Shown one piece after another: positions 24,888 through 33,667 of a stretch of 64,000 nt of DNA. The position numbers and the translations under genes were made by a program. The first letter of the stretch is position 1, and the number at the start of each line of letters is the position of its first letter. Source of the DNA: a bacterium (GTDB lineage: Bacteria > Myxococcota_A > Bradymonadia > UBA7976 > UBA1532); assembly GCA_030427205.1 (NCBI GenBank), contig JAUHXC010000030.1:1-64000 (forward strand), written 5' to 3'. The notes beneath the pieces are model-generated. The model worked only from the letters and a program-made list of their open reading frames with translations. It did not search any database and had not been told where the DNA came from.

Positions 24888-25490
24888 ATGACCGACCCCA
24901 CTTCGCCCGATCCCCCGGCCGACGGTCCGCCGCGCCGCTTCGGCGGCCGGGACGCGTTCATCGCCGCAGTACTGCTCGTCAACATCGCCCTGCCGCTGTC
25001 GTATTACATCGGCCGCTCCGACTCGCCGCTCGCCCGCTACGACGAGCGCTTCGCGTGGCGCATGTTCAGCCCGGTGCGCATCGCCCGCTGTCAGGTCGAT
25101 CTCTACGACGGCGAGACGCCGATCCAGCTGACCCGCGAGCTGCACGTGGTGTGGATCAACCTGCTCAAGCGGGCCCGGCCGTCGGTGGTCAACCGGGTGC
25201 TCGACAAGTTCTGCGACGAGCGCGGGCCCGACGCCGACATCCGGCTGTCGATGGTCTGCACGCCGCCGGAGGCGTCGACGAAGACCATCTGCGACGGCCC
25301 CGCCGACCGCGACCGCGACGGCGTGCCCGACGCCTATGCCACCAGCCACTATTGCGGCGATCAGAGCCCCGCCGAGTGCTTCGCCGCCGAGTGCGCCGAC
25401 AAGTCGGCCCGGGCGTGCTACGCCGAGCTGTGCCGGGCGACGGTCTACGACCGCAGCCGCAATCAGTGCAGCGATCGGGAGGCCATATGA
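24888..25490 (+). CDS. Membrane-anchored protein partnered with an HTTM protein
   Basis: 200 residues. One transmembrane segment (AFIAAVLLVNIALPLSYYI, about 24-42) follows a Pro-rich cytoplasmic start. The next stretch, YDERFAWRMFSPV, resembles the segment found after the membrane domain of HTTM / vitamin-K-carboxylase-like proteins. The C-terminal half is Cys-rich (at least ten Cys) and so probably periplasmic with disulfides. It overlaps the HTTM gene by four bases, arguing for a stable partner or a split of an ancestral fused protein. No enzyme function is assigned. Confidence 0.75.
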   Translation: MTDPTSPDPPADGPPRRFGGRDAFIAAVLLVNIALPLSYYIGRSDSPLARYDERFAWRMFSPVRIARCQVDLYDGETPIQLTRELHVVWINLLKRARPSVVNRVLDKFCDERGPDADIRLSMVCTPPEASTKTICDGPADRDRDGVPDAYATSHYCGDQSPAECFAAECADKSARACYAELCRATVYDRSRNQCSDREAI

Positions 25491-27106
25491 ACGCCGCCGA
25501 ACGCTGGCATGACTACTGGCATGGCTTCGAGACCGAGCGCAGCCGCATCGTCGCCTTGCGGGTCCTGCTCTTCGGCCTGCTCGGCTTCGACATCTGGGGG
25601 GTGACCCTCGAGCACGCGAGCCGCTACGGCGCCGGCGGCTTCAACGTCGCCCAGCTCGAGCTGTTCGACGTCCTGCTCGGCGTGCCTCATCCGGCCATCG
25701 TCGCGGTGGGCTGGCTGCTCGGCGGATACTTCTGCCTGCGGGCGGCCTTCGGCGTGCAGATCAAGGCGAGCATCATCGGCGCGACGGTCTGCTATTTCGG
25801 CATCTATCTGTGGAGCCAGGCCGACAGCTACCAGCACCACTATCTGGTCGGGCTGCTGCTGACCCTGTCGTGCTTCGTGCCCGAGGCGGTCTGGCAGGCG
25901 ACGCCGGCCGACGAGCTGTCGGACGCCGATCGCGAGCGCTGGTTCCGGGTGCGGCATTGGGGCCTGCGGCTGATCTACGTGCAGGTCGCGCTGATGTACT
26001 TCTGGACCGGCGTGACCAAGGCCGATCCGACCTGGCTGTCGGGCGCGACGATGGACAGCCTGACCGGCACGCCGGAGGTCCGGGCGGGCATCGCCCAGTT
26101 CGAAGACGCGATCGGGCTCGCCCGCGGCGAGGGCTACGCCTGGGCGGCGACGGCGGTCATGCTCGGCGAGATCTTCGCCGGGGTCGCCTTCGCGGTGCGC
26201 CGGCTGTGGCTGGTCGGGCTCGTGATCATCCCGTGGTTCCACGTCGGGGTGGAGATCCTCGAGTTCGACATCGAGTGGTTCAGCTACTACATGATCGGCC
26301 TCGACGTGGTGCTGCTGATGCCCGACGCCGGCTGGCGGCGGCTGCGGCTCATCGCCGACGGGCCGCGGCGCTGGCTGACGGCCAACCCGACCGGCGGCAC
26401 CGCGCGTATGGCGATCGCGGTGATCACCGCCGCGGTCTGCGGCTACGGCGCGTCGACCATCCCGGTGGAGGGCAACGATACGCTGAGCATGGTCATCGGC
26501 GGCTTCACCCTGCTCGCCTGCTGGCCCACACCGCGCATCGGGCCGCGCTTCCCGACATACACCGCGGTGATGCAGGTCGTGATCGTCGGTCTCATGAGCT
26601 CTTCGGTCATGTACTTCGAGTCGCTCTACGACATGTACCGTCTGTGGGGCGGCGACCTGCGCCGACGGGGGCAGACCGAGCAGGCGGCCGAGAAGTATGC
26701 CATCGCCAACGCGGCGATGCCCGGCAAGCCGGCCCGGCGCCATCAGCAGGCGCAGCTGCTCGAACGCATGGGGCGCTTCGACGAGGCGGTGCCGCTGTAC
26801 GAAGAGTCGATGCAGGTACACCGCGCGGCGGTCGAGCGGCTGACCACCGCGACCCACCGCGATCCGACCGACGCCGAGCTGTTCTTCGAACTGGGCGAAG
26901 ACCAGCTTCGGCTCGCCGACCGCTGCCAGACGCTGGTGCGCATCCGCGGGCGGACCGGCGGTGACGTGGCCGAGATGCAGACCTGTCAACGCACCGCGCT
27001 GCTCGGCGCCGCCGAGGCGGCCGACAAGGGGCTCGCCCTCGACCCGCGCTCGCGGGAGGGGCTGCGGCTGCGCAGTCAGGTGCGCCGGGCGAACCGCGGC
27101 CGATGA
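25487..27106 (+). CDS. HTTM-like integral membrane protein with C-terminal TPR
   Basis: 539 residues, ATG within the ATGA overlap of the preceding stop. Residues 20-400 contain eight or nine hydrophobic segments (for example VALRVLLFGLLGFDIWGV, HPAIVAVGWLLGGYFCL, LIYVQVALMYFWTGVTK). The order, including YFWTGVTKADPTWLSG and WFHVGVEILEFDIEWFSYY, matches the HTTM domain shared with vitamin-K-dependent gamma-carboxylase relatives. The final 140 residues are soluble and TPR-like (AEKYAIANAAMPGKPARRHQ, FDEAVPLYEESMQVHRAA). The enzymatic activity of bacterial HTTM proteins is largely unknown. Translation is coupled to the phosphatase gene downstream. Confidence 0.8.
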   Translation: MNAAERWHDYWHGFETERSRIVALRVLLFGLLGFDIWGVTLEHASRYGAGGFNVAQLELFDVLLGVPHPAIVAVGWLLGGYFCLRAAFGVQIKASIIGATVCYFGIYLWSQADSYQHHYLVGLLLTLSCFVPEAVWQATPADELSDADRERWFRVRHWGLRLIYVQVALMYFWTGVTKADPTWLSGATMDSLTGTPEVRAGIAQFEDAIGLARGEGYAWAATAVMLGEIFAGVAFAVRRLWLVGLVIIPWFHVGVEILEFDIEWFSYYMIGLDVVLLMPDAGWRRLRLIADGPRRWLTANPTGGTARMAIAVITAAVCGYGASTIPVEGNDTLSMVIGGFTLLACWPTPRIGPRFPTYTAVMQVVIVGLMSSSVMYFESLYDMYRLWGGDLRRRGQTEQAAEKYAIANAAMPGKPARRHQQAQLLERMGRFDEAVPLYEESMQVHRAAVERLTTATHRDPTDAELFFELGEDQLRLADRCQTLVRIRGRTGGDVAEMQTCQRTALLGAAEAADKGLALDPRSREGLRLRSQVRRANRGR

Positions 27107-27888
27107 GCGCCTGGACGAGCGCGGCGGGGCCGGTCTACTTCATCAGCGATCTGCACGTGGCCGATACGGCGCGCCCGGGCACCGCGCGCCTGCTCGAGTG
27201 GCTGCGCGAGCGCCGGGGCGAGGCCAGCGCGCTCTTCGTGGTGGGCGACGCGTTCGACTTCTGGCTGGGCTATCGGGCGTCGATGTTCACCGCGGCCTTC
27301 CCGCTGCTGCACCGGCTCGTCGAGCTCGTCGAGCACGGCACCCGGGTGGTCTGGCTGACGGGCAATCACGACCCCGATCCGGGCCCTTTCGTCGCGTCGA
27401 CCGGCATCGAGGTGAGCGAGGGCCCGCGGGCCATCGAGCTGGACGGGGTGCCGGTGCTGCTCGACCACGGTGATCTGATCGATCCCCGCGGCTGGCACCA
27501 CCGGGCGGTGTGCCGGGTCGTGCGCAGCCCGGCGGCCCGCTGGGTCGCCCGCCGGTTCCACCCCGACTTCGCCTGGCGTATGTCGCGGCGCTACGCGGCG
27601 GCGAAAGCGCACACCTACGACGCGCCGCTGCCGGCGGGGCTGCTCGATACGTGGCTGCCGAAACGACGCGTCGAGGGCTTCGAAGTGGCGGTCATCGGGC
27701 ACTATCACCGCGCGGCGCACCACCCGGCGGACGGCATCACCCTCTTCGCCCTCGGCGACTGGGTGGGCCAGCGGACTTTCCTGCGCTACGACGGTGACTT
27801 CGCGCTGATGCGCGACCGCGGACCCGACGCGCCGCCGGAGCGCCTGCCGCCGGGGGATCACGCCCCGCCGCGCGGGCGCGCTCGATAG
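27103..27888 (+). CDS. lpxH: UDP-2,3-diacylglucosamine diphosphatase-like metallophosphatase
   Basis: 261 residues. The calcineurin-like metal motifs appear in order: FISDLHV, VVGDAFDFWLG, LTGNHDPDP, LLDHGDLIDP and GHYHRAAHH. Their spacing and the FDFW variant fit LpxH, which cleaves UDP-2,3-diacylglucosamine to lipid X in lipid A synthesis at the inner face of the cytoplasmic membrane. The family is about 240 residues, so the size agrees; the last 25 residues are a Pro/Arg-rich extension. It overlaps the HTTM gene by four bases. A non-LpxH phosphoesterase remains possible because no other lpx gene is nearby. Confidence 0.75.
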   Translation: MSAWTSAAGPVYFISDLHVADTARPGTARLLEWLRERRGEASALFVVGDAFDFWLGYRASMFTAAFPLLHRLVELVEHGTRVVWLTGNHDPDPGPFVASTGIEVSEGPRAIELDGVPVLLDHGDLIDPRGWHHRAVCRVVRSPAARWVARRFHPDFAWRMSRRYAAAKAHTYDAPLPAGLLDTWLPKRRVEGFEVAVIGHYHRAAHHPADGITLFALGDWVGQRTFLRYDGDFALMRDRGPDAPPERLPPGDHAPPRGRAR

Positions 27889-27959
27889 GTGCCTTCGACG
27901 GGCCCGTGACCCCGCCGTTTCGCTATCCTGCCGCCATGACTGCCTGCGCGAGAAGATCG

Positions 27960-29789
27960 ATGCCTTACCGACTGGCCCTGCCCCTGGCGATCGCCGCTCT
28001 CTGGACGCTCACCGCCTGTGACGACGGCGCGTCCTCCACCGCGCCGCCGGGCGACGCGGCCCTCGATCCCGAGCCCGAGCCGGCCCCCGAGCCCGAGGCC
28101 GAGCCGGCCGGGTGCGTGCCCGACCGCGATGTCTGGATGACCGAAGCCCGGCCACGGGTGAGCACCTGGTGCGGCGCCTGCCATGGCGAGACGCCGCAAT
28201 TCGGCGCGCCGTACGGGCTGCTGGACTACGACGCGCTGCTCGCGGGCCCCGACGGCGAGCGCCCGCTCGATCGGCTCGTCGAGACGCTGCGCGATGGCAG
28301 CATGCCGCCGCCGGCGCAGCCGCAGCCCACCGGCGCCGATCGGGCGGCGCTGCTCGACTGGGCCTCGTGCGGCGAGAATCAAGGCGACCCGGGCGAGGGT
28401 CCCCTGCCCGGCGGCTTCGACGTCGACCGCCCGCTGCTCGACGCGCCCGACGGGCCGCCGCCGGGCACCGACTTCTTCGAACTGCGGGCCGACGACTTCG
28501 TGGTCGACCCGGGCATGCGCAATCACTACGAGTGCTTCACGTTCGCCGCGCCGATCGATACGCCGCGGCTGATCCGCCGGGTCGAGACCATCGTCGACGA
28601 CGCGCGGGTGCTGCACCACACGGTGCTCATCCCCGGCGGCGAGGGCCGCGAGCCCGGCGAGAACGGCCCGTGCGCCAACGACAACCCGCTGAACCTGATC
28701 TACGCCTGGGCCCCCGGGCAGGGCCCGCTGCACTTCCCCGAAGGCGGCATCCACCTGGCGCCCGGCGAGCGGCTGACGCTGCAGATCCACTACAACAACG
28801 CCGCCGGTCACCCCGACGTCGCCGACGCCAGCGGGGTGCGCATCCACCACGGGCCGGTGACCGCCGACGCGCCGATCTACGACATGCTGGCCTTCGGGCC
28901 GGCCGTCTTCCGGGTGGCGCCGCGCAGCGTGGGGCAAGCGACCGGCTATTGCGTGCTGCCGCAAGACACCACCGTCTTCGCCAGCTTCCCGCACATGCAC
29001 GAGGCGGGCGTCGCGTTCGCCCAGACCATCCGCCGGGCCGACGGCAGCGAGGAGCAGCTCATCGATCTGCAGGGCTGGAGCTTCGACAGCCAGTATCTCT
29101 ACTCGACGCCGGTCGAGCTGAGCGCGGGCGACATCGTCACCACGACTTGCACCTTCCGCAACCTGGACGACGACGTGCTGCGCTCGGGCACGGCCACCGA
29201 AGACGAGATGTGCTTCAACTTCGCCTACGTGACCCCGCCGCTCGCGGGGCGCTACTGCAACCGGCCCGAGCTGCACGAGCCGAGCCCGTACGCGGCGGGC
29301 CGTTGCGCGGCCGCGCGCGCCGAAGATCTCGATCCGCCGCGGATCAGCGGGGCCTATTCGATGGGCGCCGCGCCGATGCTGACCGGCGGCCCGTGGCCCG
29401 CCGACGGGGTCTGGGCGCTGTCGGGCATCGACATGGTGTTCTCCGACTTCGACGTCGGCGTGGCGGTGCTCGACCCCGACGCGAGCCAAGTCTCGGGCTT
29501 CGGGCTGCTCTGGCTCGAGGGCGATCGGATCACGATGGACGCCTTGGTCGATCTGTACCTCACCGACGGCCTGCTGGCGTTCGATCAGACGGTGAACATC
29601 TCGGTCGGCGGGACGCGCACCGCCATCGACGAGGCGGGCACGGTCTCGCTGGCCGGCGATTGCGGCGACATCGAAGGCGACGCGGTGGACATCGCCTACC
29701 AGACCGACGCCGAGGGCGGCTTCCGGATGATCGTGCGGGCCAGTCAGGGGATCGAGCTGGCCATCGACCTGTACTTCACGCCCCTCTGA
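27960..29789 (+). CDS. Lipoprotein with c-type haem motif and PHM-like copper-oxygenase fold
   Basis: About 609 residues from ATG 27960, chosen because it gives a clean lipoprotein signal (MPYRLALPLAIAALWTLTAC, lipobox L-T-A-C); ATG 27936 is an alternative. After a Glu-Pro linker comes a c-type haem-like motif, WCGACHG, in a short cytochrome-like domain with a SMPPPAQPQPTG stretch that could supply the Met ligand. Residues about 170-430 show the copper type II ascorbate-dependent monooxygenase pattern: VLHHTVLIPGG, LTLQIHYNNAAGHPD, FPHMHEAGV, each with conserved His or Met. The last 150 residues form an unassigned beta domain. A periplasmic or outer-membrane redox enzyme is suggested; the substrate is unknown. 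Confidence 0.75.
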   Translation: MPYRLALPLAIAALWTLTACDDGASSTAPPGDAALDPEPEPAPEPEAEPAGCVPDRDVWMTEARPRVSTWCGACHGETPQFGAPYGLLDYDALLAGPDGERPLDRLVETLRDGSMPPPAQPQPTGADRAALLDWASCGENQGDPGEGPLPGGFDVDRPLLDAPDGPPPGTDFFELRADDFVVDPGMRNHYECFTFAAPIDTPRLIRRVETIVDDARVLHHTVLIPGGEGREPGENGPCANDNPLNLIYAWAPGQGPLHFPEGGIHLAPGERLTLQIHYNNAAGHPDVADASGVRIHHGPVTADAPIYDMLAFGPAVFRVAPRSVGQATGYCVLPQDTTVFASFPHMHEAGVAFAQTIRRADGSEEQLIDLQGWSFDSQYLYSTPVELSAGDIVTTTCTFRNLDDDVLRSGTATEDEMCFNFAYVTPPLAGRYCNRPELHEPSPYAAGRCAAARAEDLDPPRISGAYSMGAAPMLTGGPWPADGVWALSGIDMVFSDFDVGVAVLDPDASQVSGFGLLWLEGDRITMDALVDLYLTDGLLAFDQTVNISVGGTRTAIDEAGTVSLAGDCGDIEGDAVDIAYQTDAEGGFRMIVRASQGIELAIDLYFTPL

Positions 29790-29963
29790 TCTGGCTGACT
29801 GACCGAAAGCCCCTGCCCCGACGCGCTTCGACATGCCGGCCGCTTGCGCCGCCCGGCGCCCATCGTGTGCGACGTCGCCCCGACCGCGGACGGGCATGCT
29901 CGGCCGCCGCGACTGATCGGGCGCGCCGGCGGCGGATCGTGGGCGCCGGATCCGGCGGGAGGC

Positions 29964-30554
29964 TCAGGGCCGGTCGAGCTGGATGACCGCCGGGATCCGC
30001 CGGGCGGTGCCGAGCGGCTTGCCGTCGGGCGCGAAGACCATGCGCAGCTCGGTCTCGCCCTGCATCGCCACCACCTCGAAGTGATCGATCGCCGGGCCCT
30101 TCTTGTGCTCGATGCGGCTGATCTGCATGCCCGACAGGCCGCCGATGGCGGTCTTGATCGGCTCGGGCACCGCGTCGTCGGCCAGGGCGCGCTCGGTGTA
30201 GCGCAGCGCGCGATCGACGGTCACGCTCAGCTCGGCCTTGAGCCCGTTGACGGTCCGGGTGACCTCGTAGGTCTGCGTGCCGTCGGCGTACTGCTCGATC
30301 TCGTACTCGGCGTCGTCGCCGGCGCCGAGCTGCTCGTCGGCCATCGTATGCACCCAGTCGGGGATCGCGGCCCGGTCGACGTAGGCCACCGCCTTGCTGA
30401 TGGTGCCGTCCGCGGCGACATAGAGCTTGGCCTTGCGGGCCGTGGGCGCCTGCAGCGCCTCGACGACGAAGCCGGGCAGCCCCGCGGGCTGCGGAGGCGG
30501 CGCGCCGGCGCAGCCGACGAGCAAGAGCAGGGACAGAATCGACAACGACCGCAT
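29964..30554 (-). CDS. Small lipoprotein of unknown function
   Basis: 196 residues. ATG 30554 is preferred over 30566 because GGAG lies six bases upstream. The signal is MRSLSILSLLLLVGC (lipobox L-V-G-C). The mature domain alternates strands and helices (AKLYVAADGTISKAVAYVD, DDAEYEIEQYADGTQTYEVT, RIEHKKGPAIDHFEVVAMQG) and includes a sequence reminiscent of PepSY-like periplasmic domains, though this is tentative. It is last in a minus-strand series with the next protein and the two-component genes and converges with the haem/copper lipoprotein across 174 bp without visible features. Confidence 0.65.
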   Translation of the reverse strand: MRSLSILSLLLLVGCAGAPPPQPAGLPGFVVEALQAPTARKAKLYVAADGTISKAVAYVDRAAIPDWVHTMADEQLGAGDDAEYEIEQYADGTQTYEVTRTVNGLKAELSVTVDRALRYTERALADDAVPEPIKTAIGGLSGMQISRIEHKKGPAIDHFEVVAMQGETELRMVFAPDGKPLGTARRIPAVIQLDRP

Positions 30555-30588
30555 CAAACGCTCCATGACAGGGTGTGGCGGCACATTA

Positions 30589-31758
30589 TCAGACGGGTGG
30601 ACCCGAGTGGCAGCCCCCGTTGGCCGGCTGGCCCCGGCCGCGCCGCGTCGCTGCGAGCAACAGCGCCGCGAGCAACAGCGCGCCGAACACGAGCCCGCCC
30701 CATGGCGCGTCGCCCCGCGAGCCGGGCGCGGTGACGCTGCATCCGTCACGGCCGCGGCGGTGGGCCTCGGCTGCGCCGTCAGCGCCCGACGCCCCGCCGT
30801 CAGCGCCCGACGCCCCGCCGTCGGACCCGTCGGTCAGCCCGGCGTCCGGGTCGGTCTCGGGTCCGGCATCGCCGCCGGGACCCGCGTCGGCGTCGGGCGG
30901 TGGATCGCCACACGCCGACGGCATCTCTTCCATACACGGCGGCCCGATCGGCGCGTAGGCCTCGATGCAGCGCCAAGGGCTGCTGACCAGGGCGTCCGAG
31001 CCCGGCAGAAGGTCGAGCCGGACCCGCAGGCACGTCGGCAGCGCGTCGAGGCGCAGCGCGAACGGGCGCTCGGCCCCTCGGCCCGACCAGCGCAGCCGCG
31101 GCTCGGCGTCGGGCGTGGGCGCCTCTTCGACGATGCCTTCGAGCCACACCGTCGGCGGCCACGGCGCCCCGGCGGGCCCGAGCACGGTCCAGTCGATGTC
31201 GGCGCGCAGGCGCACATCGCACTGCTCGACCCAGCAGGTCTCGCCGTCGTCGCAGCAGTCGATGCGTTGCTCGTCTTCGCCGGTGACCGCGAGCGCGGTG
31301 ATGTCGATCGCGAACCCTTCGCGCACGAACGGCTCGCCGACGATGAGCTCGAGCTCGGTCGTCTGCGGCGTGCCCGGCGGCAGATCGAAGCCGGGGTCGC
31401 CGTCGAAGACGTAGTCCAGGCGCATGGTGTAGCGCCCGGCGGCCGGCCAGCCGTCGGCGGGCGTCCACCGCATCAGGTCGCGCACGCTGTCGTGCTGCCA
31501 GTCACCGGGCACCGCGGCGTCCTGGCCGTCGCGCACCGCGATCGTCATGGGCGCGATGCCCGGCTCGCAGTTCCAGAAGTTCCAGTGACGGGCGGTGAAG
31601 ACGGCGGGTCGATCGAGCGGCACCGCGACGGTGGGCGGATCGACCTCGATCGTCCAGCCGCACGGGCCGGGCGGCTCGGCGGCCGCCGGGGCGGACAGCG
31701 CGCTCAGGGTGAGGATCGTGAGGGCGAGGGTCGACAGCGAGGGGCGGGTGGCGCGCAT
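30589..31758 (-). CDS. Exported protein with MYXO-CTERM-like anchor
   Basis: 389 residues, ATG 31758 with CCCGGAG five bases upstream (an in-frame TTG at 31761 is less likely). N-terminal signal peptide (to about residue 28, ALSAPAAAEP). The mature part has conserved Cys pairs (CGW, NCEPG, DCCDDGETCWVEQC) and beta-rich sequence, then an Asp/Gly/Ala linker. Near the C-terminus GCSV is followed by a hydrophobic helix (GGLVFGALLLAALLLAA) and TRRGRG, the tripartite layout of MYXO-CTERM sorting tails, although an extra 12 residues follow the Arg cluster. Probably tethered to the outer surface. No known domain recognised. Confidence 0.7.
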   Translation of the reverse strand: MRATRPSLSTLALTILTLSALSAPAAAEPPGPCGWTIEVDPPTVAVPLDRPAVFTARHWNFWNCEPGIAPMTIAVRDGQDAAVPGDWQHDSVRDLMRWTPADGWPAAGRYTMRLDYVFDGDPGFDLPPGTPQTTELELIVGEPFVREGFAIDITALAVTGEDEQRIDCCDDGETCWVEQCDVRLRADIDWTVLGPAGAPWPPTVWLEGIVEEAPTPDAEPRLRWSGRGAERPFALRLDALPTCLRVRLDLLPGSDALVSSPWRCIEAYAPIGPPCMEEMPSACGDPPPDADAGPGGDAGPETDPDAGLTDGSDGGASGADGGASGADGAAEAHRRGRDGCSVTAPGSRGDAPWGGLVFGALLLAALLLAATRRGRGQPANGGCHSGPPV

Positions 31759-31822
31759 CAAAGCTCCGGGTTTGCCATGTGCGCCCGCTGGACGGGCCGG
31801 GCTCGAGATCTGTCGTCGCCGA

Positions 31823-32524
31823 TCAATCGCCGACGAACTTGTAGCCCACCCCGCGCACCGAGACGAAGTGCCGCGGCTGCCCCGGCTCGGGCTCGAAGTG
31901 CCGGCGCAGGCGCATCACGAAGTTGTCGACGGTGCGGGTCGAGTTGCTGCCCGAGACCGACCAGACGTCTTCGAGCAGCTGCTCGCGGCTGAGGGCGCGG
32001 CCGGGCCGATCGGCGAAATAGCGCAGCAGCTCCAGCTCGAGGGCGGTGAGCGCCACCGGCTGCCCGTCCATCCAGGCTTCGTGGGCCGCGAAGTCGACCT
32101 CCGCCGCGCCGAAGCGCAGGGTCTCGGGGGCCACCGGCGGCTTGCTCTCGGCCCAGCGGGCGCGGCGCAGCAGGGCGCCGACCCGGGCCCGCAGCTCGGC
32201 GAGTTCGAAGGGCTTGGGCAGATAGTCGTCGGCCCCCGACTGCAGGCCGGCGATGCGGTCGCCGGTCTCGCCCATCGCGGTGAGCATCAAGACCGGGGTC
32301 AGATCGCCCCGCGCGCGCATCGCGCGGCACAGATCCATACCATCGGCGTCGGGCAGCATGACATCGAGCACGATCAGATCGAAGGCATCGCTGGCCAGCG
32401 CCGCCCGCGCCCGCGCGCCGTCCGGGGCCACGTCGACCCGAAAGCCGTCGAGCTCGAGGTTGAGCCGAACGACCCGGGCGAGGTGGTCTTCGTCTTCGAC
32501 GATCAGGATGCGCCGGGCGCTCAT
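31823..32524 (-). CDS. OmpR/PhoB-family response regulator
   Basis: 233 residues. Receiver domain (1-118) with the acidic pocket (IVEDED), phospho-acceptor Asp in LIVLDVMLPD (about residue 52), the conserved Thr in MLTAM and Lys in YLPKPF. The C-terminal winged helix (about 135-230) carries TALELELLRYFADRPGRALS, RTVDNFVMRLRRHFEP and FVSVRGVGYKF, typical of DNA-binding OmpR regulators. It lies downstream of the histidine kinase in the same direction, separated by 136 bp filled with ATGGCA repeats, and is almost certainly its partner. The regulon is unknown; the adjacent envelope-protein genes are candidates. Confidence 0.92.
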   Translation of the reverse strand: MSARRILIVEDEDHLARVVRLNLELDGFRVDVAPDGARARAALASDAFDLIVLDVMLPDADGMDLCRAMRARGDLTPVLMLTAMGETGDRIAGLQSGADDYLPKPFELAELRARVGALLRRARWAESKPPVAPETLRFGAAEVDFAAHEAWMDGQPVALTALELELLRYFADRPGRALSREQLLEDVWSVSGSNSTRTVDNFVMRLRRHFEPEPGQPRHFVSVRGVGYKFVGD

Positions 32525-32534
32525 GGCTCGATCT

Positions 32535-32645
32535 CCGCAGATGGCATGCCTGATGACACCTCAGATGGCACCCAGCATGGCACAACTGGCATACATGGCA
32601 TATATGGCATCGCATGGATAGCATCCGATGGCATACACATGGGAT
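32535..32645. repeat. ATGGCA-type repeats between the kinase and regulator genes
   Basis: An irregular array of ATGGCAT/ATGGCAC elements, with spacings of about 10-14 bp, fills most of the 136-bp gap between the histidine kinase stop and the regulator start (for example AGATGGCATGCC, AGATGGCACCCAGC, CATATATGGCATCG, CCGATGGCATACAC). It is the loose form of the palindromic element seen as a precise array at 20575-20651. Confidence 0.7.
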
Positions 32646-32660
32646 GCGGCGCCCCCCCGC

Positions 32661-33578
32661 TCACAGGGCCGCCGATCGGTCGTGGCCCGTCGCCCGCGGC
32701 CAGCGCACGGTCACCGTGGTGCCGTGGCCCACGCCGGGGCTGTCGATGCTCAGCCGCCCGCGGTTGCGCCGCACCAGCGCGGCGGCCACCGTCAGGCCGA
32801 GGCCGGTGCCGTGGCGGGCGCGCACCGCGTCGGCGTCGCCCCGGGTGAAGCGTTGAAGGATGCGCCGCTGCTCGCTGCGATCGATGCCGATGCCATGATC
32901 ACTGACGGTCAGCAAGACATCTTCGCCGACGGCCGTGCCGGCCACCCGCACCCGCACCGGCGGGTCGGAGTACTTCACCGCGTTGTCGATCAGGTTGACG
33001 ACCACTGTCTCGAGGGCCTGCGGATCGCCCACCACCCGGCAGTCGGCGTCCACGTCGACGATGATGGCTTCGGCCGGCGCGGCGTGGCGCCGACGGACCC
33101 GCTCGACCGAGCGCCGGACGGGCCCGGCGAGCTCGATGTCGCCTTCGGAGCGCCCGAAGCCCTCGTCGGCGAGGCGCCCGGCGGCGAGCACGTCGTCGAT
33201 CAGGCCCGAGAGCCGCTCGATGTCGCGGCCCATCATCTGCACCAGCTCCTGTTGCTGGGCGGGCCGCAGCTCGGGGCGTTCGAGGGTCTCGGCGCAGGCC
33301 TTGAGCGAGGCGAGCGGGCTCTTGAGCTCGTGGGTCATCGCGTCGAGGAAGACGCCCTGGCGGCGGACCTCACGGGCCGTGAGGCTGAGCCGCAAGGCCA
33401 GCGCGCCGAGCACGACGCCGACGCCGGCCAGGCCGATGATGCCCAGGACCAGCAGCCAGGTGGCGTCGGTATAGTAGACGACCAGCAGGATCCAGCCGAC
33501 GAGCAGCGCGATCGTCACCGCGACGGCGAGGCCGGTGGCGGTGTAGTCGATCCAGTGGCGGTGGCGGCGGGTGACCAT
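32661..33578 (-). CDS. Sensor histidine kinase (HisKA/HATPase)
   Basis: 305 residues. Two transmembrane helices near the N-terminus (about 13-33 and 38-62) with almost no periplasmic loop, so it probably senses membrane state or a partner protein rather than an external ligand. The dimerisation/phospho-acceptor segment is FLDAMTHELKSPLASLKAC, with the His at about residue 83. The ATPase domain has VVNLIDNAVKYSD (N box), SDHGIGID (G1) and HGTGLGLTVAAAL (G2). It is upstream of the OmpR-type regulator and 89 bp downstream of a Ser/Thr kinase on the same strand. ATG 33578 is the first start before the basic, then hydrophobic N-terminus. Confidence 0.9.
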   Translation of the reverse strand: MVTRRHRHWIDYTATGLAVAVTIALLVGWILLVVYYTDATWLLVLGIIGLAGVGVVLGALALRLSLTAREVRRQGVFLDAMTHELKSPLASLKACAETLERPELRPAQQQELVQMMGRDIERLSGLIDDVLAAGRLADEGFGRSEGDIELAGPVRRSVERVRRRHAAPAEAIIVDVDADCRVVGDPQALETVVVNLIDNAVKYSDPPVRVRVAGTAVGEDVLLTVSDHGIGIDRSEQRRILQRFTRGDADAVRARHGTGLGLTVAAALVRRNRGRLSIDSPGVGHGTTVTVRWPRATGHDRSAAL

Positions 33579-33667
33579 CGGCGGGACGGTGCCACGACGG
33601 CCGGCCGAACGCCAGGGGGCGCTGGATGGGGGCGCGACGACGGGCGTGCGGCCCCGCCGGGGCTGGA

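Noticed and set aside
32535..32645. CRISPR-like or REP/ERIC repeat with a known name
   Set aside because: Spacing is irregular, there are no spacers of constant length, and the sequence matches no named REP family I know.
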